A DNA stretch of 64,000 nt from assembly GCA_011317545.1 (NCBI GenBank), contig WUJK01000002.1, positions 3,224,001 to 3,288,000 on the forward strand, in the 5' to 3' direction. Below the pieces are notes generated by a model. That model saw only the letters and a list, made by a program, of their open reading frames with translations, ran no database searches and was not told the DNA's origin. The DNA is from Coniella vitis (lineage: Eukaryota > Ascomycota > Sordariomycetes > Diaporthales > Schizoparmaceae). Of this stretch, positions 23,857 through 34,006 are shown one piece after another. Numbering within the stretch: the stretch's first letter is position 1; every line of letters begins with the position of its first letter. The position numbers were made by a program, and so were the translations under genes.

Positions 23857-24038
23857 TATAAAGGGCTTACGTATAAGGGCTTAAAACGTAAGGGTTAATA
23901 TACTATAATTAATTAAACTAAGGAGCGGAAGTCTAGCTATAAGGGAGCTGCGTATATATAGCTCCCGAATAAATATATATCGGCTTATATCCTACGTAAC
24001 CAAGCCCTAATAACCAGGCACCTGCCTGACTTATGATA
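23857..24038 (-). repeat. 5' LTR of element B copy 2
   Basis: 182 bp. The outer 40 bases retain CA/TG that are lost in the other LTR. CTTTA follows. Confidence 0.9.
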
Positions 24039-24139
24039 CTTTATTTACTTATTTCTTTCTTTTTAAATATATTTACTTATTTATTTATTAATTTATTTAT
24101 TTCTTAATTATTTAATTTCTTTATTTATTTTAATTTTTT

Positions 24140-24153
24140 ATTTTTTAATCTTT

Positions 24154-24200
<47 letters not shown>

Positions 24201-24265
24201 TCTATCTATTTATTTATTTATTTATTTATCTATTTATTTATTTATTTATCTATCTGTTTATCTAT

Positions 24266-24296
<31 letters not shown>

Positions 24297-24545
24297 CCTA
24301 TTTATCTATTTATCTATTTATCTATTTATCTATTTATCTATTTATCTATTTATCTATTTATCTATTTATCTATTTATCTATTTATCTATTTATCTATTTA
24401 TCTATTTATCTATTTATCTATTTATCTATTTATCTATTTATCTATTTATCTATTTATCTATTTATCTATTTATCTATTTATCTATTTATCTATTTATCTA
24501 TTTATCTATTTATCTATTTATCTATTTATCTATTTATCTATTTAA
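24140..24545. repeat. (ATTT)n grading into (TATTTATC)n
   Basis: A tetranucleotide array passes into about 30 copies of an 8-bp TATTTATC unit, which is the tetramer doubled with one T-to-C change. Confidence 0.9.
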
Positions 24546-25394
24546 CTCTTTATTATATAAATAATAATATAATATTATATTTAATATTTAAAATAATAAT
24601 AATAAGGTATATATATTATAAAGTTTAATTATAAATATAATATATTATTATAAGTTAAATAAGTATTTAATTATTAGGATTTAATTATATAGATATAAAC
24701 CGATATATATATATTTAGAAGATATTTATATATAATCTTTTTATTATTAAACTTTTAATCTTTAATTTAATTAATTATAATATATTAACTCTTATATTTT
24801 AAGCTCTTATATATATATTCTTTATATTTAATTAAATTTTTTATTAATAAAAAGTTTATTACTTTATTATTATACTTTAAAATAACTTATAAATATCTTT
24901 TATATTATTATATTTATTTAATATTCTTCTATTTTTATTTTATTATTATAATAGTTCTTTATTTCTTATTATTCTTTACTTTAAAGCTATTTAAAAGCTA
25001 TAATAAATTTTATACCTAATATATTAATATATCTAATAAATTCTATTAATATAATACTTATTTAAATAACGATTTCTTTTAAAGTTAATTTATTTATAAT
25101 ATTATTTCTTATAATATTTAGATAAAATAATTTATTATATATATAAAATAGGTTTTAAATAATAAAATTATAGCTAATTAGTATAATATAATTAGCTAAG
25201 TTTAAAAGCTTAATTTATAAGCTTTAAATATTTTTAGTATTAATATATATTTATAGTTTCTTTATATTATAATATAATATAATTTATATTTATACCTTTC
25301 TTTTCTTATAATATATTATAATAATAAATAATACTTTTATAAGCTTTATTTATAGGTTAAATTCTATAATATATATTATATATAATATTTTATA
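24546..25394. other. AT-rich RIP sequence without clear origin
   Basis: Almost pure A/T. Parts around 24760-25010 echo the element B LTR and internal region with nearly every C and G lost (for example AACTCTTATATTTTAAGCTC against the B LTR end). This suggests an older, much more heavily mutated relative of element B on the plus strand. No termini can be drawn. Confidence 0.4.
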
Positions 25395-25645
25395 TCTTTA
25401 TTCTTTAGTTTTTATTTTTTATTCTTTTATTTTTTTATTTTTTATTTTTTTATTCTTTTATTCTTTATTCTTTTATTCTTTTATTCTTTTATTCTTTTAT
25501 TCTTTTATTCTTTTATTCTTTTATTCTTTTATTCTTTTATTCTTTTATTCTTTTATTCTTTTATTCTTTTATTCTTTTATTCTTTTATTCTTTTATTCTT
25601 TTATTCTTTTATTCTTTTATTCTTTTATTCTTTTATTCTTTTATA
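25395..25645. repeat. (TTTTATTC)n microsatellite
   Basis: The same 8-bp unit as at 5362-5545, in the same strand sense, about 25 copies. Confidence 0.9.
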
Positions 25646-25794
25646 TAAAGCTTATATAATAATACTAAGCTATACTTAACTTTTAAAGTAATAATAATAA
25701 ATATTATATATTATAAAGCTAAATTATATATTATATAGATATAATTTAAATTATATTAATCTCGGTAATATATATATAATATATTTATAACTTT

Positions 25795-25798
25795 CTTT

Positions 25799-25861
<63 letters not shown>

Positions 25862-25890
25862 TAACTTTCTCTTTATTTATTTATTTATTT
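25795..25890. repeat. (TTTA)n microsatellite
   Basis: Tetranucleotide run broken once by AACTTTCTC. Confidence 0.9.
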
Positions 25891-25914
25891 TTTAGAAAGG
25901 TAGCGAGAAAAGTA

Positions 25915-26085
25915 AGTAAAAGGGTAGGTATAAGGGTAGCTAGAAGGGTAGCTAGAAGGGTAGCTAGAAGAGTAGCTAGAAGGGTAGCTTAGAAAGGTGG
26001 CTTAGAAAGGTAGCTTGGAAAGGTGGCTTGGAAAGGTGGCTTGGAAAGGTGGCTTGGAAAGGTGGCTTGGAAAGGTGGCCCAGAA
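25915..26085. repeat. 12-13-bp minisatellite spanning the RIP boundary
   Basis: Left units read GGGTAGCTAGAA and right units read GGTGGCTTGGAAA. The left form equals the right form with TG changed to TA. The array therefore shows the fall-off of RIP across about 100 bp at the right border of the block. Confidence 0.85.
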
Positions 26086-26517
26086 ACGTACTAACAGTTA
26101 AGTGCACACAAATGTTGCAATTTACAGCTAATATAGGTGGCGCTATTAACAATTAGTTAGGGCTGCTGCAGGTTTTGCGGGCCGTTTTGGTTGCATGTAC
26201 TAACGCCTTGACCGGACTTTGTGGATACTGAGCTGTAGTATATAGATTAGGAAGTCCTTCACGATACAGCCTAACACTCGGTCTGCTGTTGAGTCATTGG
26301 AAATCTGTTAGGAATAAGCCGACAGACACAGCGGATTACTAACACCCTACGAGTGTGAGCTGAGCCGGTGGAGCCCGAGACAAGCGACGCGGCCAATGAC
26401 TGCCGCTCAGAACTGTTCCTTCACAGCACAAAAGTGACGCGCCATTTGTCCTTGAATACGCAGCCCTGAGCATCAATCTACGAAACGCACACAAAATCGC
26501 ACGTGTACTTTTGCGCA
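26086..26517. promoter_or_regulatory. 5' flank of the terpene cyclase gene
   Basis: Normal composition returns here. No other gene. The stretch holds the promoter of the cyclase; no specific operator or TATA box can be assigned with confidence. Confidence 0.4.
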
Positions 26518-27502
26518 ATGGGGTCCAGCGATGTTGCGCCTGACCACGTGCCCAGCTGGGTGGTCCCGCTCTCAACCGGCGCCCTTGGTCTCGGCGTCGT
26601 GTGCTGGGATGCCACGTACATCCTCATGACCAGGCGAAGCTTGCAGACAAAGTCCTACAGCATGCCTTTGATGGGTCTCGCAATCAACGTCTCGTGGGAA
26701 ATCGTGTACGCCTTGTACGTGTGCGAGGCGCCGCTGGAAACCGCAGGCTTCACCGTCTGGCTGCTGCTCGACATTGGGCTCGTTTACACGACTGTCAAGC
26801 ACGCGCGCCTGGAGTGGGCGCGCAGCAGCCCCTGGGTGGGCGAGCATGTCGTCGCCATTCTGTTCCTCATGACGGCTGTTGGCTGTATCGGGCACTTTAC
26901 CTTTGTTTCCTGGTGGCTAGGTGAGCCTGGCATGGGCCACGGCGACAAACGGGGCAAATGGTACTTTGGAAAGGATGAGTTTGATACGACTGAGCTTGCT
27001 TTCTGGTCAGCTGGTGTGGCACAGCTTGTCAGTAGTATAGGCTCATTGGCGATGCTGCTCGTAAGAGGCCACTCTGGTGGAACGAGCTACGCAATCTGGT
27101 GAGGAACTCCGCGACCGCAAAAAAAGATTCAGAACCGCGCAGTATATAAGACCACAGGGGAAAACCTCAGCGGCGAGCGATGCCCTATACTTGGATGAAG
27201 ATAAACAGCATAACTAATGTGCTTGTACTCAACACAGGTTCTGCAGAAGTCTTGGTACTGTGAGTGGCTTAGGCTTGAGCAGCGTCATCCTCTGGTATTG
27301 GTGGCCCGAGGCCCATGGCTATATCACGAATCCATTCGCATTGTTCATCTTGGGTACAGCAATATTCACGGACCTCCTTTACCCTTTCTTCCTCTGGCAC
27401 ATCCGGCAGACGGAGGTCGTGCTCGCAGATGGGCGCATCGTCAGCCAGTATGAAGGGCAGCAGAGGAAAGCACTGGCTGGAAAAGGTGTCAAGGCACATT
27501 GA
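26518..27502 (+). CDS. Integral membrane terpene cyclase (PaxB/Pyr4/AndB-like)
   Basis: Two exons, 26518-27098 and 27238-27502, joined through a split Trp codon, give 281 residues. The 139-nt intron runs GTGAGG...ACACAG with an AACTAAT branch site. The protein has about seven hydrophobic helices and the family pattern SYSMPLMGLAINVSWEIVY, then GTSYAIW-x-x-R, WYWWPEAHGY and FTDLLYPFFLW. PaxB- and Pyr4-type cyclases protonate the epoxide of a prenylated polyketide or indole diterpene and close the rings inside the membrane. Glu61 (SWEIVY) and Asp239 (FTDLLY) fall where the essential acidic pair of Pyr4-type enzymes is expected. Length fits the family (usually 240-290). No prenyltransferase, FAD epoxidase or polyketide synthase is adjacent, so the product cannot be named. 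The ATG is the first in a frame that extends upstream only with non-ATG codons. Confidence 0.85.
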
Positions 27503-28465
27503 AGGTGATTCATGTTCTCAATAGTAACCTTGGAGCACCTGACACCGAGGAAAAGTTCTAATCCACACACATGGGGTCCCGGTCATTGCAATTTTGGGCC
27601 TTTGATGTCGGGCTATGATGCGGGCTATTTTGCATATCTAAGGTTAGTACTATTCAAGTTTTATATTTGCGACTTTCTCAGAGCCCGATGCTAATTACCT
27701 CATCAGCGCGCAAGTATATGCAGCAGAACTATGCGGAAGGGCATTTGCTCGGGACCCACGATCTTAAGAAACATGGAACTGGTATAGAAGGGTCGTCCTT
27801 GGAGCTGGTGGTAGGCGAGAGTCGCTTGAAGTTTTGGAAGAATTTCTGGGTTATGCACCAGGACCGGATGCACTTGTGAAAGGTGTATTCATCGATTAGC
27901 AGACACTCGATATTTGGGTCATTAGGGCTGCCATGCTAACCTCATTCCGCTTTGCTTTCTGCTTGAGAATATAATCTTGCCTTTCCTGCTCCCCTAGTTG
28001 TATCGGAAGAAGTGGCTCGAGCAGTTCTGCTAGACAAAGATAGGTATGAAGAAAAGGAATCTTCAAGCAAAGCCTGCTTTCTGTTATATTTGTAGTTTTA
28101 TATGGCAGCCTTTTCTCTATCTGCCTCTCGGCGTGCAATCTGTGGATTTACTACCTACCTAGTCTTGCTTGATGAGTATGTCTCTCGATGTACAGTACAC
28201 ACGCAGTCACTTTTTGCAGCAGCAGATCCACACGCGATACAACCCGAACTTCAGGCCAATAATCCAATACCTACGGTGGTTATACGGGCGTGGTTACACG
28301 GGCGTGATATTTGAGAATAATTAAAGGCCTTTTGGTGGGTGGGCGCTTATATAACAAGCAAGCGGGGTAAATACTTTTATTCGGATAATGAATCTGTACA
28401 ACGGCTATCAACTTTTGTCACATAACTTAGTTATATCCCGCAACAGACCTTTGAGCCAGTCAAGA
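27503..28465. other. Intergenic
   Basis: Short ORFs only, none with a recognisable domain. A small open frame at 27667-27879 overlaps nothing else but has no homologue known to me. Confidence 0.5.
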
Positions 28466-29217
28466 ATGAGTTCAATCCCCAACGCATCCGTTGAGCAACT
28501 TGCAAAGCAACTCCGCAACGCCGGGTATTGCGATATCCAAGATAAAAATATCGGACTTCAGTTGCTCTGGCTCCATGCAGACGGGTTTCCGCTCCACAAG
28601 GAGGAGGGATTGAACTTCCTCAAGACCTACGTTTGGGGTCATGCTGTAAGTTCAATTTGCCATAAAGGTGACTATTCTGATATAGTACAGGGACTACGAG
28701 GTATTCTCAATATTGCTTTTGGTGGGCAAAAGTACATTCTTATCCATGCCTTGCCACACAAGGCAAAGCCAGGCTCTATTGAGTTCTTCCAAGCCCGTGG
28801 CTGTAATGCAAAGGATCAAACGTTTATGGTCTGTATGCCGGAACCTGGATGCCACCTGAGTTTCTATAAGGGTTCTCACCTGCATGAGTTACCACATTCC
28901 ATATCAGCAAGACAATCGTTCCCCAAGTCAACTCTCGGTCTACGCTAGAAGAAGCCGGTTGTCTAGAAGATCGAAGATATTATCCTGCCAGCAGCATGTA
29001 CGTATACTATTCTGGCCACGGGTACATATACTCATCTTTTCCTAGTATAGTCGTTGATTCTCGGGTCTGCCACGAGATCCACGACGGCTTTGCGTTAGTA
29101 TTGCTTTATATTCCAGAAAAGAGGTTGCTGAATCTAACAGATGCACCTAAAATGACGGTTTCCAAGGCACTCAAAGACAAGGTTCAAGCACTGGATGACG
29201 AGACGATGGGGTTATGA
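28466..29217 (+). pseudogene. Hypothetical fungal protein, frameshifted
   Basis: Coding sequence starts at an ATG in MSSIPNASVEQLAKQLRNAG. A 45-nt intron (28646-28690, GTAAGT...TACAG) and a 48-nt intron (28998-29045, GTACGT...CCTAG) are both plausible and both divisible by three. Between about 28895 and 28920 the frame must change (ELPHSIS to TIVPQV) with no usable intron. The ORF in the first frame stops at 28948, while the continuing frame runs to 29217. The pattern GSHLHELPH then VVDSRVCHEIHDGFALVLLY resembles a widespread fungal family of unknown function whose members carry a secondary-metabolism-like beta fold; I cannot name it. It is either a recent pseudogene or a one-base assembly error. 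Confidence 0.5.
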
Positions 29218-30024
29218 TTTACTTTCGACTAGGCAACACAATAATAATCTTACTATCGCACGGTCCCCACCGTACGATACCAATGTCTGTCGACTCGATG
29301 TAGCTTGCCCGTCCTTTACATCAGGCCGAGTGAGTAGGAGTGGCCTGGGTGATCCTTTGTCCCGCCACAAACGTCCATTTGCATTCCCTTCAGGTTGACG
29401 ACTGATCGTATAAGTCGCAAGCAAGGACAGCACTTGGCCTTTACATATATGGAGCCAAGAATCTGGGAGCGGCTGGTCGTAGATTGACAAGAACCGGTGC
29501 AATTCACAATGAGACGGGAGTCCTTGGAATGCTTTTCGGCAAAGATATAGTGATCGTAGTCACAGATATAATCCTACAAGTCCAACAAACACTGCCAGAG
29601 GAGGAGAGTTAGTGGCTGGTCTCCTAAAAGAAGGCCCCCTTGGTAAGAAGCATACCCTCCGCGTCAAAAAAGGTGCACCGGCTCATATGGCCACGGCCGC
29701 CCAAAAATCTGTCCTTGCGGGGTAGTCCCCGCTAGGGAAGAGCGCGCAGACCTGCTTGAGGGCCTCCTGGTAACCAGCCCCTGGCGCCCAGGCTCTTCAT
29801 GCACAAACTAGATAAGATGGGTATGCGCGGGAGCAATACGGGCGAGCTGGCGGTGCGGGGGCTTAAGGGGGATGGAAGGTCGAGGACCAAGTTTTGCGCT
29901 TCTGCGTAAACGACTTCGAGCTCAGGGGAGTAGCCCTCCCACCCTGTTCGAACGGATAGGTCAGAAGGCTCATTGTGTGTGAAACTGGGTGTTTGGGGAG
30001 TGTATCACCGGACTGCCGTATATA
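29218..30024. other. Intergenic, possible gene relic
   Basis: GC-rich between 29580 and 29960. One minus-strand frame near 29640-29800 has a short helix-like piece (YQEALKQVCALFPSGDYPA) suggestive of a tetratricopeptide repeat, but it is broken. No gene can be drawn. Confidence 0.3.
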
Positions 30025-31384
30025 TTATCTTTGCACGGTCGCATGCATCATCACTGGAGCTATGGCCAACTCCGCAAGCTCTGTCAAGGCTTGAGCATGG
30101 CGCGTATATATGCAACCGCTCGTTCTACAAAAACCGCAATAGTACTGCTCCACCTTATGGCCTGTGCTGCTTTGCGACTGACTGGTTGCCTCGTCCCTGG
30201 CAGATTGGCTGATTGTGATTGTATTGAACAGCGTATTATCCGGTATTGTGGAAAGGTCTTCCAACTTGATAGACTCCCAAAGACAGGATTGCTGCTTCAG
30301 AATGCACCGTCGGAAACTCTGTCCTAGTTTTGCGAGGCCCTGGTTGCACGAGTTTAATTCCTTGCAAAGCTCTTCAAGCTCTTTGAACTGTAGTTTTTCG
30401 ACACTCGAGGGCTTCGCCATAAAAGGCAGCCAGTCACGGAGTATACGATACTTGCGCGAAATTGAAACCCAAGGGTGAAAGGTAATGTTTGTCTTTGGTT
30501 GAAGGCCAGATATAATTTGTTCGCAGACGCCCTTTGGTATTTTCTTGGGTACCCAAACCTGTCTGGGATCCTCCAATGTCTTCCCTTCAATCATATCGAG
30601 GATTTCGATTCTCGAAATAAGGCTTAACAATTTGCCAAATGCTGTACCGTTCTGCAGCTTTTCATAGAGCTCGAAACACTTTAGTATCTTCTCGACCGAG
30701 TCCGATTCATTATGCGCTAGTGATGTAAATGATATCCAAGGCAGCAGGCGGTCCTTAGGGGTCCGGAGATAATCAATTAAATGGCTCTTAAAGCGCTCAA
30801 TTCCCAGCGGGCCTGTCAAGTCTTTTACAAGGCCTGGAATAGACGGTTTGAGAGTTTTCGGCCGCTTACGAGGGTGGGATAATTCGGTATCTGAAACGTC
30901 TCGTATAGCCTGCTGGACAGATACTATAGCGTTGGTTGCAGACTGCTTCCTCCCTTGCTGGTGTTTTCTTGGCTGTTCTTGCCCAGAGGTCGTGTTGGTA
31001 TATGGCGAGTCCGAGATAGTTAGCGGAGTTACGGCAAGTGGAGAATAGTTGTCTTCTAACTGAGGTGGTCGATCTGGCTCGACCCCAAGGCAGAAGAAAT
31101 TAGCATCCAACTGATGGGATATAACATGACGTCTTTCCATTAGATTACTTACTATCTGACCCTTGGATAACCGTAGTTGTCTTAGTTGTGGGCACTGCTT
31201 CGACCACTTCTTGGATGGCTGGGTCTTGGTATGCGGTAGGCTGGGGCTGTTGTTGGGGCTGTAGTGGAGTTATTGTTTGAGGTGGCTTCCTCCCCGCAGA
31301 CTGGGAGAGGCTAGTCTCGGGAGCATTGCTCAGTTCTTGGCTCATGGATTCAAAAACATGCACCCTCTCGTCTATGCTTGACAT
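30025..31384 (-). CDS. Hypothetical protein, lineage-specific
   Basis: Best model: exon 31384-31153, a 79-nt intron (GTAAGT...GAGCCAG, with TGCTAAT branch site and pyrimidine tract), then exon 31073-30025. This gives 426 residues. The N-terminal third is Gln/Pro/Ser-rich and disordered, with a basic patch (HPRKRPKTLKP, about residue 150) that could be a nuclear signal. The rest is helical, with a conserved-looking core FHPWVSISRKYRILRDWLPF and a run of Leu/Lys-rich helices. No cofactor or catalytic motif is apparent and I do not recognise the family. An alternative is that the second frame alone is translated from the ATG at 31140. It lies immediately left of the recombinase island and may belong to it. 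Confidence 0.6.
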
Positions 31385-31659
31385 GCTGCTTATGTTCGGC
31401 AGCTCGCGCAGTCTCCATCAGTTGGTACTGGAGAGCCACCTTACTCGCGCCGTATGTTGGGGGGAGTGCCTTGCGACAGCGATACGGTGGCAAAACGTGG
31501 GGGAAGAGTTGTTGATTGAATCGTCTCATGGTGGGGCGGGCGGCAGGAGTCTTGGGGCGGGGTGGGCGGGCCCGCCGCATGATCAGCATTGCTTTACTAC
31601 TATGTACATAGTACTGACTATGTACCGTAGTACAACTGCAGGGGCTTAGAAGGCCTTGG

Positions 31660-32317
31660 TCTTGGCATTGCGGAATCTTACGTCAGCACCCGCACCATAA
31701 CTCTCTCGTGTTTTGGCTCACATTTGACCTGATATTGCATTTACACAAGATCTGTTCGCAATTCTTTGATTTCTTCAACGTAGGACTGTTCATTGGAACG
31801 AGTAGAACAAAAAAGATCCCAGGCGCAGCGCGCAAAAAGACGACGCGGGCCTGATTCGAACAGACGCCTCGCCCCGCCTGCGGGTGTTCGCGTTCCCGGT
31901 TCTGGTCATAAGAATTAAAAAGCGGGGCATCATGTCTTGGCAAAAATCTCGAATCTTATGTCATCTGCCATCAATACTGTCTACATCAGTACATGCCCAA
32001 GTACATGGGTACTTAGTGGGTGTTCGCGTTCCCTTTACTTCAGCTTATTCCACTGCATATTGCTGGTACTCACACACATGACTGTCGGCACATCGTGTTC
32101 AAAACTTCTTAGGAACGTTATGCTTGTAGTCTCATACATTATACACAAAGAGGCTATCAACACAAGATCGCGTTTTTCCCCTACTCACGCATAACAAGCT
32201 GGATGTGAACTCGACCTTTCTTATGTCTGTGTGTGTGACCGCTGCTTGCCGAGTTGCCGGCGGGTGTCTACTGCGTTCCTGGATGTCTTGGCAAATCGTG
32301 AATCTTATGTCAGCATT
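31660..32317. repeat. Dispersed short repeat, three copies, left of the recombinase island
   Basis: A unit containing TCTTGGCA, a variable spacer and then GAATCTTAYGTCA recurs at 31660-31690, 31935-31965 and 32286-32317. In the last two it is preceded by GGGTGTTCGCGTTCC or a close variant (31882-31897, 32262-32280), and an extra partial copy of that piece is at 32018-32033. Function unknown; it could be a terminal or regulatory repeat of the island. Confidence 0.6.
31834..31875 (-). pseudogene. Serine-tRNA-like 3' fragment
   Basis: On the minus strand a T arm (GTCTG stem, TTCGAAT loop, CAGGC stem) is followed by CCGCGTCG and a run of five T, as at the 3' end of a Pol III tRNA gene. It shares CGACGCG, ATTCGAAC and CCTC blocks, in the same order and spacing, with the intact tRNA-Ser at 40839-40920. 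No 5' acceptor, D arm or anticodon arm is found upstream, so only a 3' piece is present. Confidence 0.4.
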
Positions 32318-32558
32318 CAGCACGATTGCCTGCAGTGCACAAGGCCTACTATGTAAGTACAGTATGAATGGTTGGGAGATGTGGGACCCAGGCGCAAGCC
32401 CAACAGTAGCCACATACGGAGTCCCACTTCAGCCTTGTCCAGGCAGTCGTCTTCCCTTCAAACGTACTCTCCAGTCATCCGCGGCATCTCAACACAAGAC
32501 CACACACACATCGGACTCGTTTTTTTCTTCTTTTTAATCTTCTCCAAAAACGCTCAAC

Positions 32559-33461
32559 ATGTCTGCCGCACCAATGACTGCCGAAGAACTTGCAAAGGCT
32601 AAGACCGAGGCTATCCGTTGGCTTCGCGACCAGGACTGGATCTGCGATCAAATCAAGCCAGTCCTTGAGAAGGAGATCGGCAAGATCAAAAAGTACAGCT
32701 CATCCGCCAGCAAGACAACCTTATACAGAAACATACGCACCGAGAGCAAGCTGCTTTCGTGGTGGGTGTTCTATGGAGGGGGGGAACTTCCAGTAGATCT
32801 CGACAAGAGGCAGCTGGAGGTTATGTGCCTGGTCGGGCAGATGGTCATGCTCGTTGCGATGAGCGACGACCATAACTTGCAGACTGTTGTACCCAAGCAC
32901 CCGTTTATAGGCTTCGTGTCGGGTTCACCGTCAATAACGTGGTGGGAAGACTTGTGCGCTGAGTTGACGAACCTCATTAGCGGCAAAACCAAAGGCAAAT
33001 TTCCCTTGACGTCGATCATACTATCCAAACATGTCACCAAGGCCACCAAGTCCCAGCACGAAGCAAATAATAAGAAACTTGCGGAACTGCTTCAGTACTG
33101 GGATAAAGCGTACAAAAGACAACGGTTTAATCCCGCCAAGCCCGCAACCGCACCCAGTCTTCTAAGTATTTTATCCGCAAAGTCCGACGCCAACACGAGC
33201 GACGCCAGCACCCCGACTAAGAAACGTGAGCACAAGTCGGCAAAGTCGTCGGACGATGAAAACCACACAGCCTCAGCTTACAAACAAATGCTTAAAGAAC
33301 GAAACGACGCCATTGCAGAGGTTAATAACCTGAATGCACAAATGAATGTAGCGAAGGACAAGTACATCAAGTATAAGACAATGGCTACCGAGCTGAACAG
33401 GCTCCTTGAGGGGCTCCACGACGGTTGGAGTGATGTGATGGCTACCAGCGAAGGCGATTAG
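32559..33461 (+). CDS. Hypothetical coiled-coil protein, paralogue 1
   Basis: A single-exon gene of 300 residues starting at the first ATG after a pyrimidine-rich leader. It has an N-terminal helical domain (AKAKTEAIRWLRDQDWI, then SKTTLYRNI and LLSWW), a middle domain with VPKHPFIGF and SIILSKHVTKATKSQHEANNKKL, a charged Ser/Thr/Lys linker (about 205-235) and a C-terminal coiled coil (about 245-285). It is clearly homologous along its full length to the protein at 39449-40555, which lies on the other side of the recombinase in opposite orientation. No known domain. The pairing suggests that both are components of the same mobile or recently duplicated unit. Confidence 0.75.
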   Translation: MSAAPMTAEELAKAKTEAIRWLRDQDWICDQIKPVLEKEIGKIKKYSSSASKTTLYRNIRTESKLLSWWVFYGGGELPVDLDKRQLEVMCLVGQMVMLVAMSDDHNLQTVVPKHPFIGFVSGSPSITWWEDLCAELTNLISGKTKGKFPLTSIILSKHVTKATKSQHEANNKKLAELLQYWDKAYKRQRFNPAKPATAPSLLSILSAKSDANTSDASTPTKKREHKSAKSSDDENHTASAYKQMLKERNDAIAEVNNLNAQMNVAKDKYIKYKTMATELNRLLEGLHDGWSDVMATSEGD

Positions 33462-34006
33462 GACGGAAACTAGCATAATGCTAGCAACGAGAATGTTAAC
33501 AAGACATATCACGGCGACATCAAGGATAATGAGAGCTTTCGGGGTTGGAGCGGTAAAGAGGAAGCATAGGGCAGGAAAGCACAGAGCTCATGAATCAAAA
33601 GGATACGATATTGCGTTAGTTGTCTGCTAACAGTTCATTGCCACCTTCATATCGTATCTCAACTGCATAACCCAGGGGGAACGTATTGTGAGACAATATA
33701 ACATATATATTGATACGAATATTACGCGAGTTACTCAGCGTTTCATGGTTATCCACTTGCACTACAACAAGTAGGAGGAGAAACGTAAATATGTTGAATC
33801 AGAAAGGAAAGCTCACTGCGCTACGGCTAGCTAACTAGCAGGGCTAAGCTACTTAACGACAGGGGCCCCTTGGGCCCCCAGGCCCATCCTGGCCTACATA
33901 GTACATAGCACACAATATCAAAAGCCTGTAACTTGAGGTAAATGTCGGCTTGGTGGCGATACGCACAACATTCCAACATGTTTGCCAAACGCTATCAGTC
34001 CCATAC
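33462..34006. other. Intergenic, convergent gene ends
   Basis: 3' flanks of the genes on both sides. It holds a C/G-rich palindromic stretch near 33862-33885 (GGGGCCCCTTGGGCCCC) and one copy of the CATAGTACATAG motif at 33895-33909. Confidence 0.6.

Larger units (their letters stand above)
22548..24038 (-). mobile_element. Gag-only LTR element B, copy 2, inverted
   Basis: 1491 bp, exactly the length of copy 1, in opposite orientation. LTRs of 182 bp lie at 22548-22729 and 23857-24038, with target duplication CTTTA (22543-22547 and 24039-24043). The gag-like frame runs on the minus strand with the same zinc-knuckle relic near 23205-23245. The LTR at 23857-24038 keeps CA/TG at its outer edge. 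With copy 1 it forms a 1.5-kb inverted repeat with a 1.8-kb spacer. Confidence 0.92.
4756..26090. other. AT-rich RIP-mutated block
   Basis: About 21 kb in which CpA and TpG dinucleotides are nearly absent while TpA abounds. CpG is kept, which is the mark of RIP acting on CpA. No intact ORF survives: recognisable retroelement proteins are broken by TAG/TAA codons at former Gln and Trp positions. The stretch 4756-5628 holds only AT-rich low-complexity DNA and microsatellites. The remainder is a nest of LTR retrotransposons annotated separately. Small pockets near 8740, 15950, 18840, 19240-20150 and 24000 keep CA/TG and are less mutated. Such blocks are usually heterochromatic in fungi; whether this one is pericentromeric cannot be told from sequence. 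Confidence 0.95.

Noticed and set aside
5362..25890. CRISPR-like or satellite arrays
   Set aside because: Units of 4-8 bp with no spacers; these are microsatellites in a eukaryotic genome.
4756..26090. Centromere
   Set aside because: AT-rich RIP blocks occur at many dispersed loci in such fungi; sequence alone cannot show centromere identity.
846..27502. One secondary-metabolite cluster made of the P450 and the terpene cyclase
   Set aside because: They are separated by 21 kb of retroelements and no core enzyme is present; kept only as a hypothesis.
29640..29800. TPR/NACHT gene remnant
   Set aside because: Only one helix-like fragment; too little to call a pseudogene.
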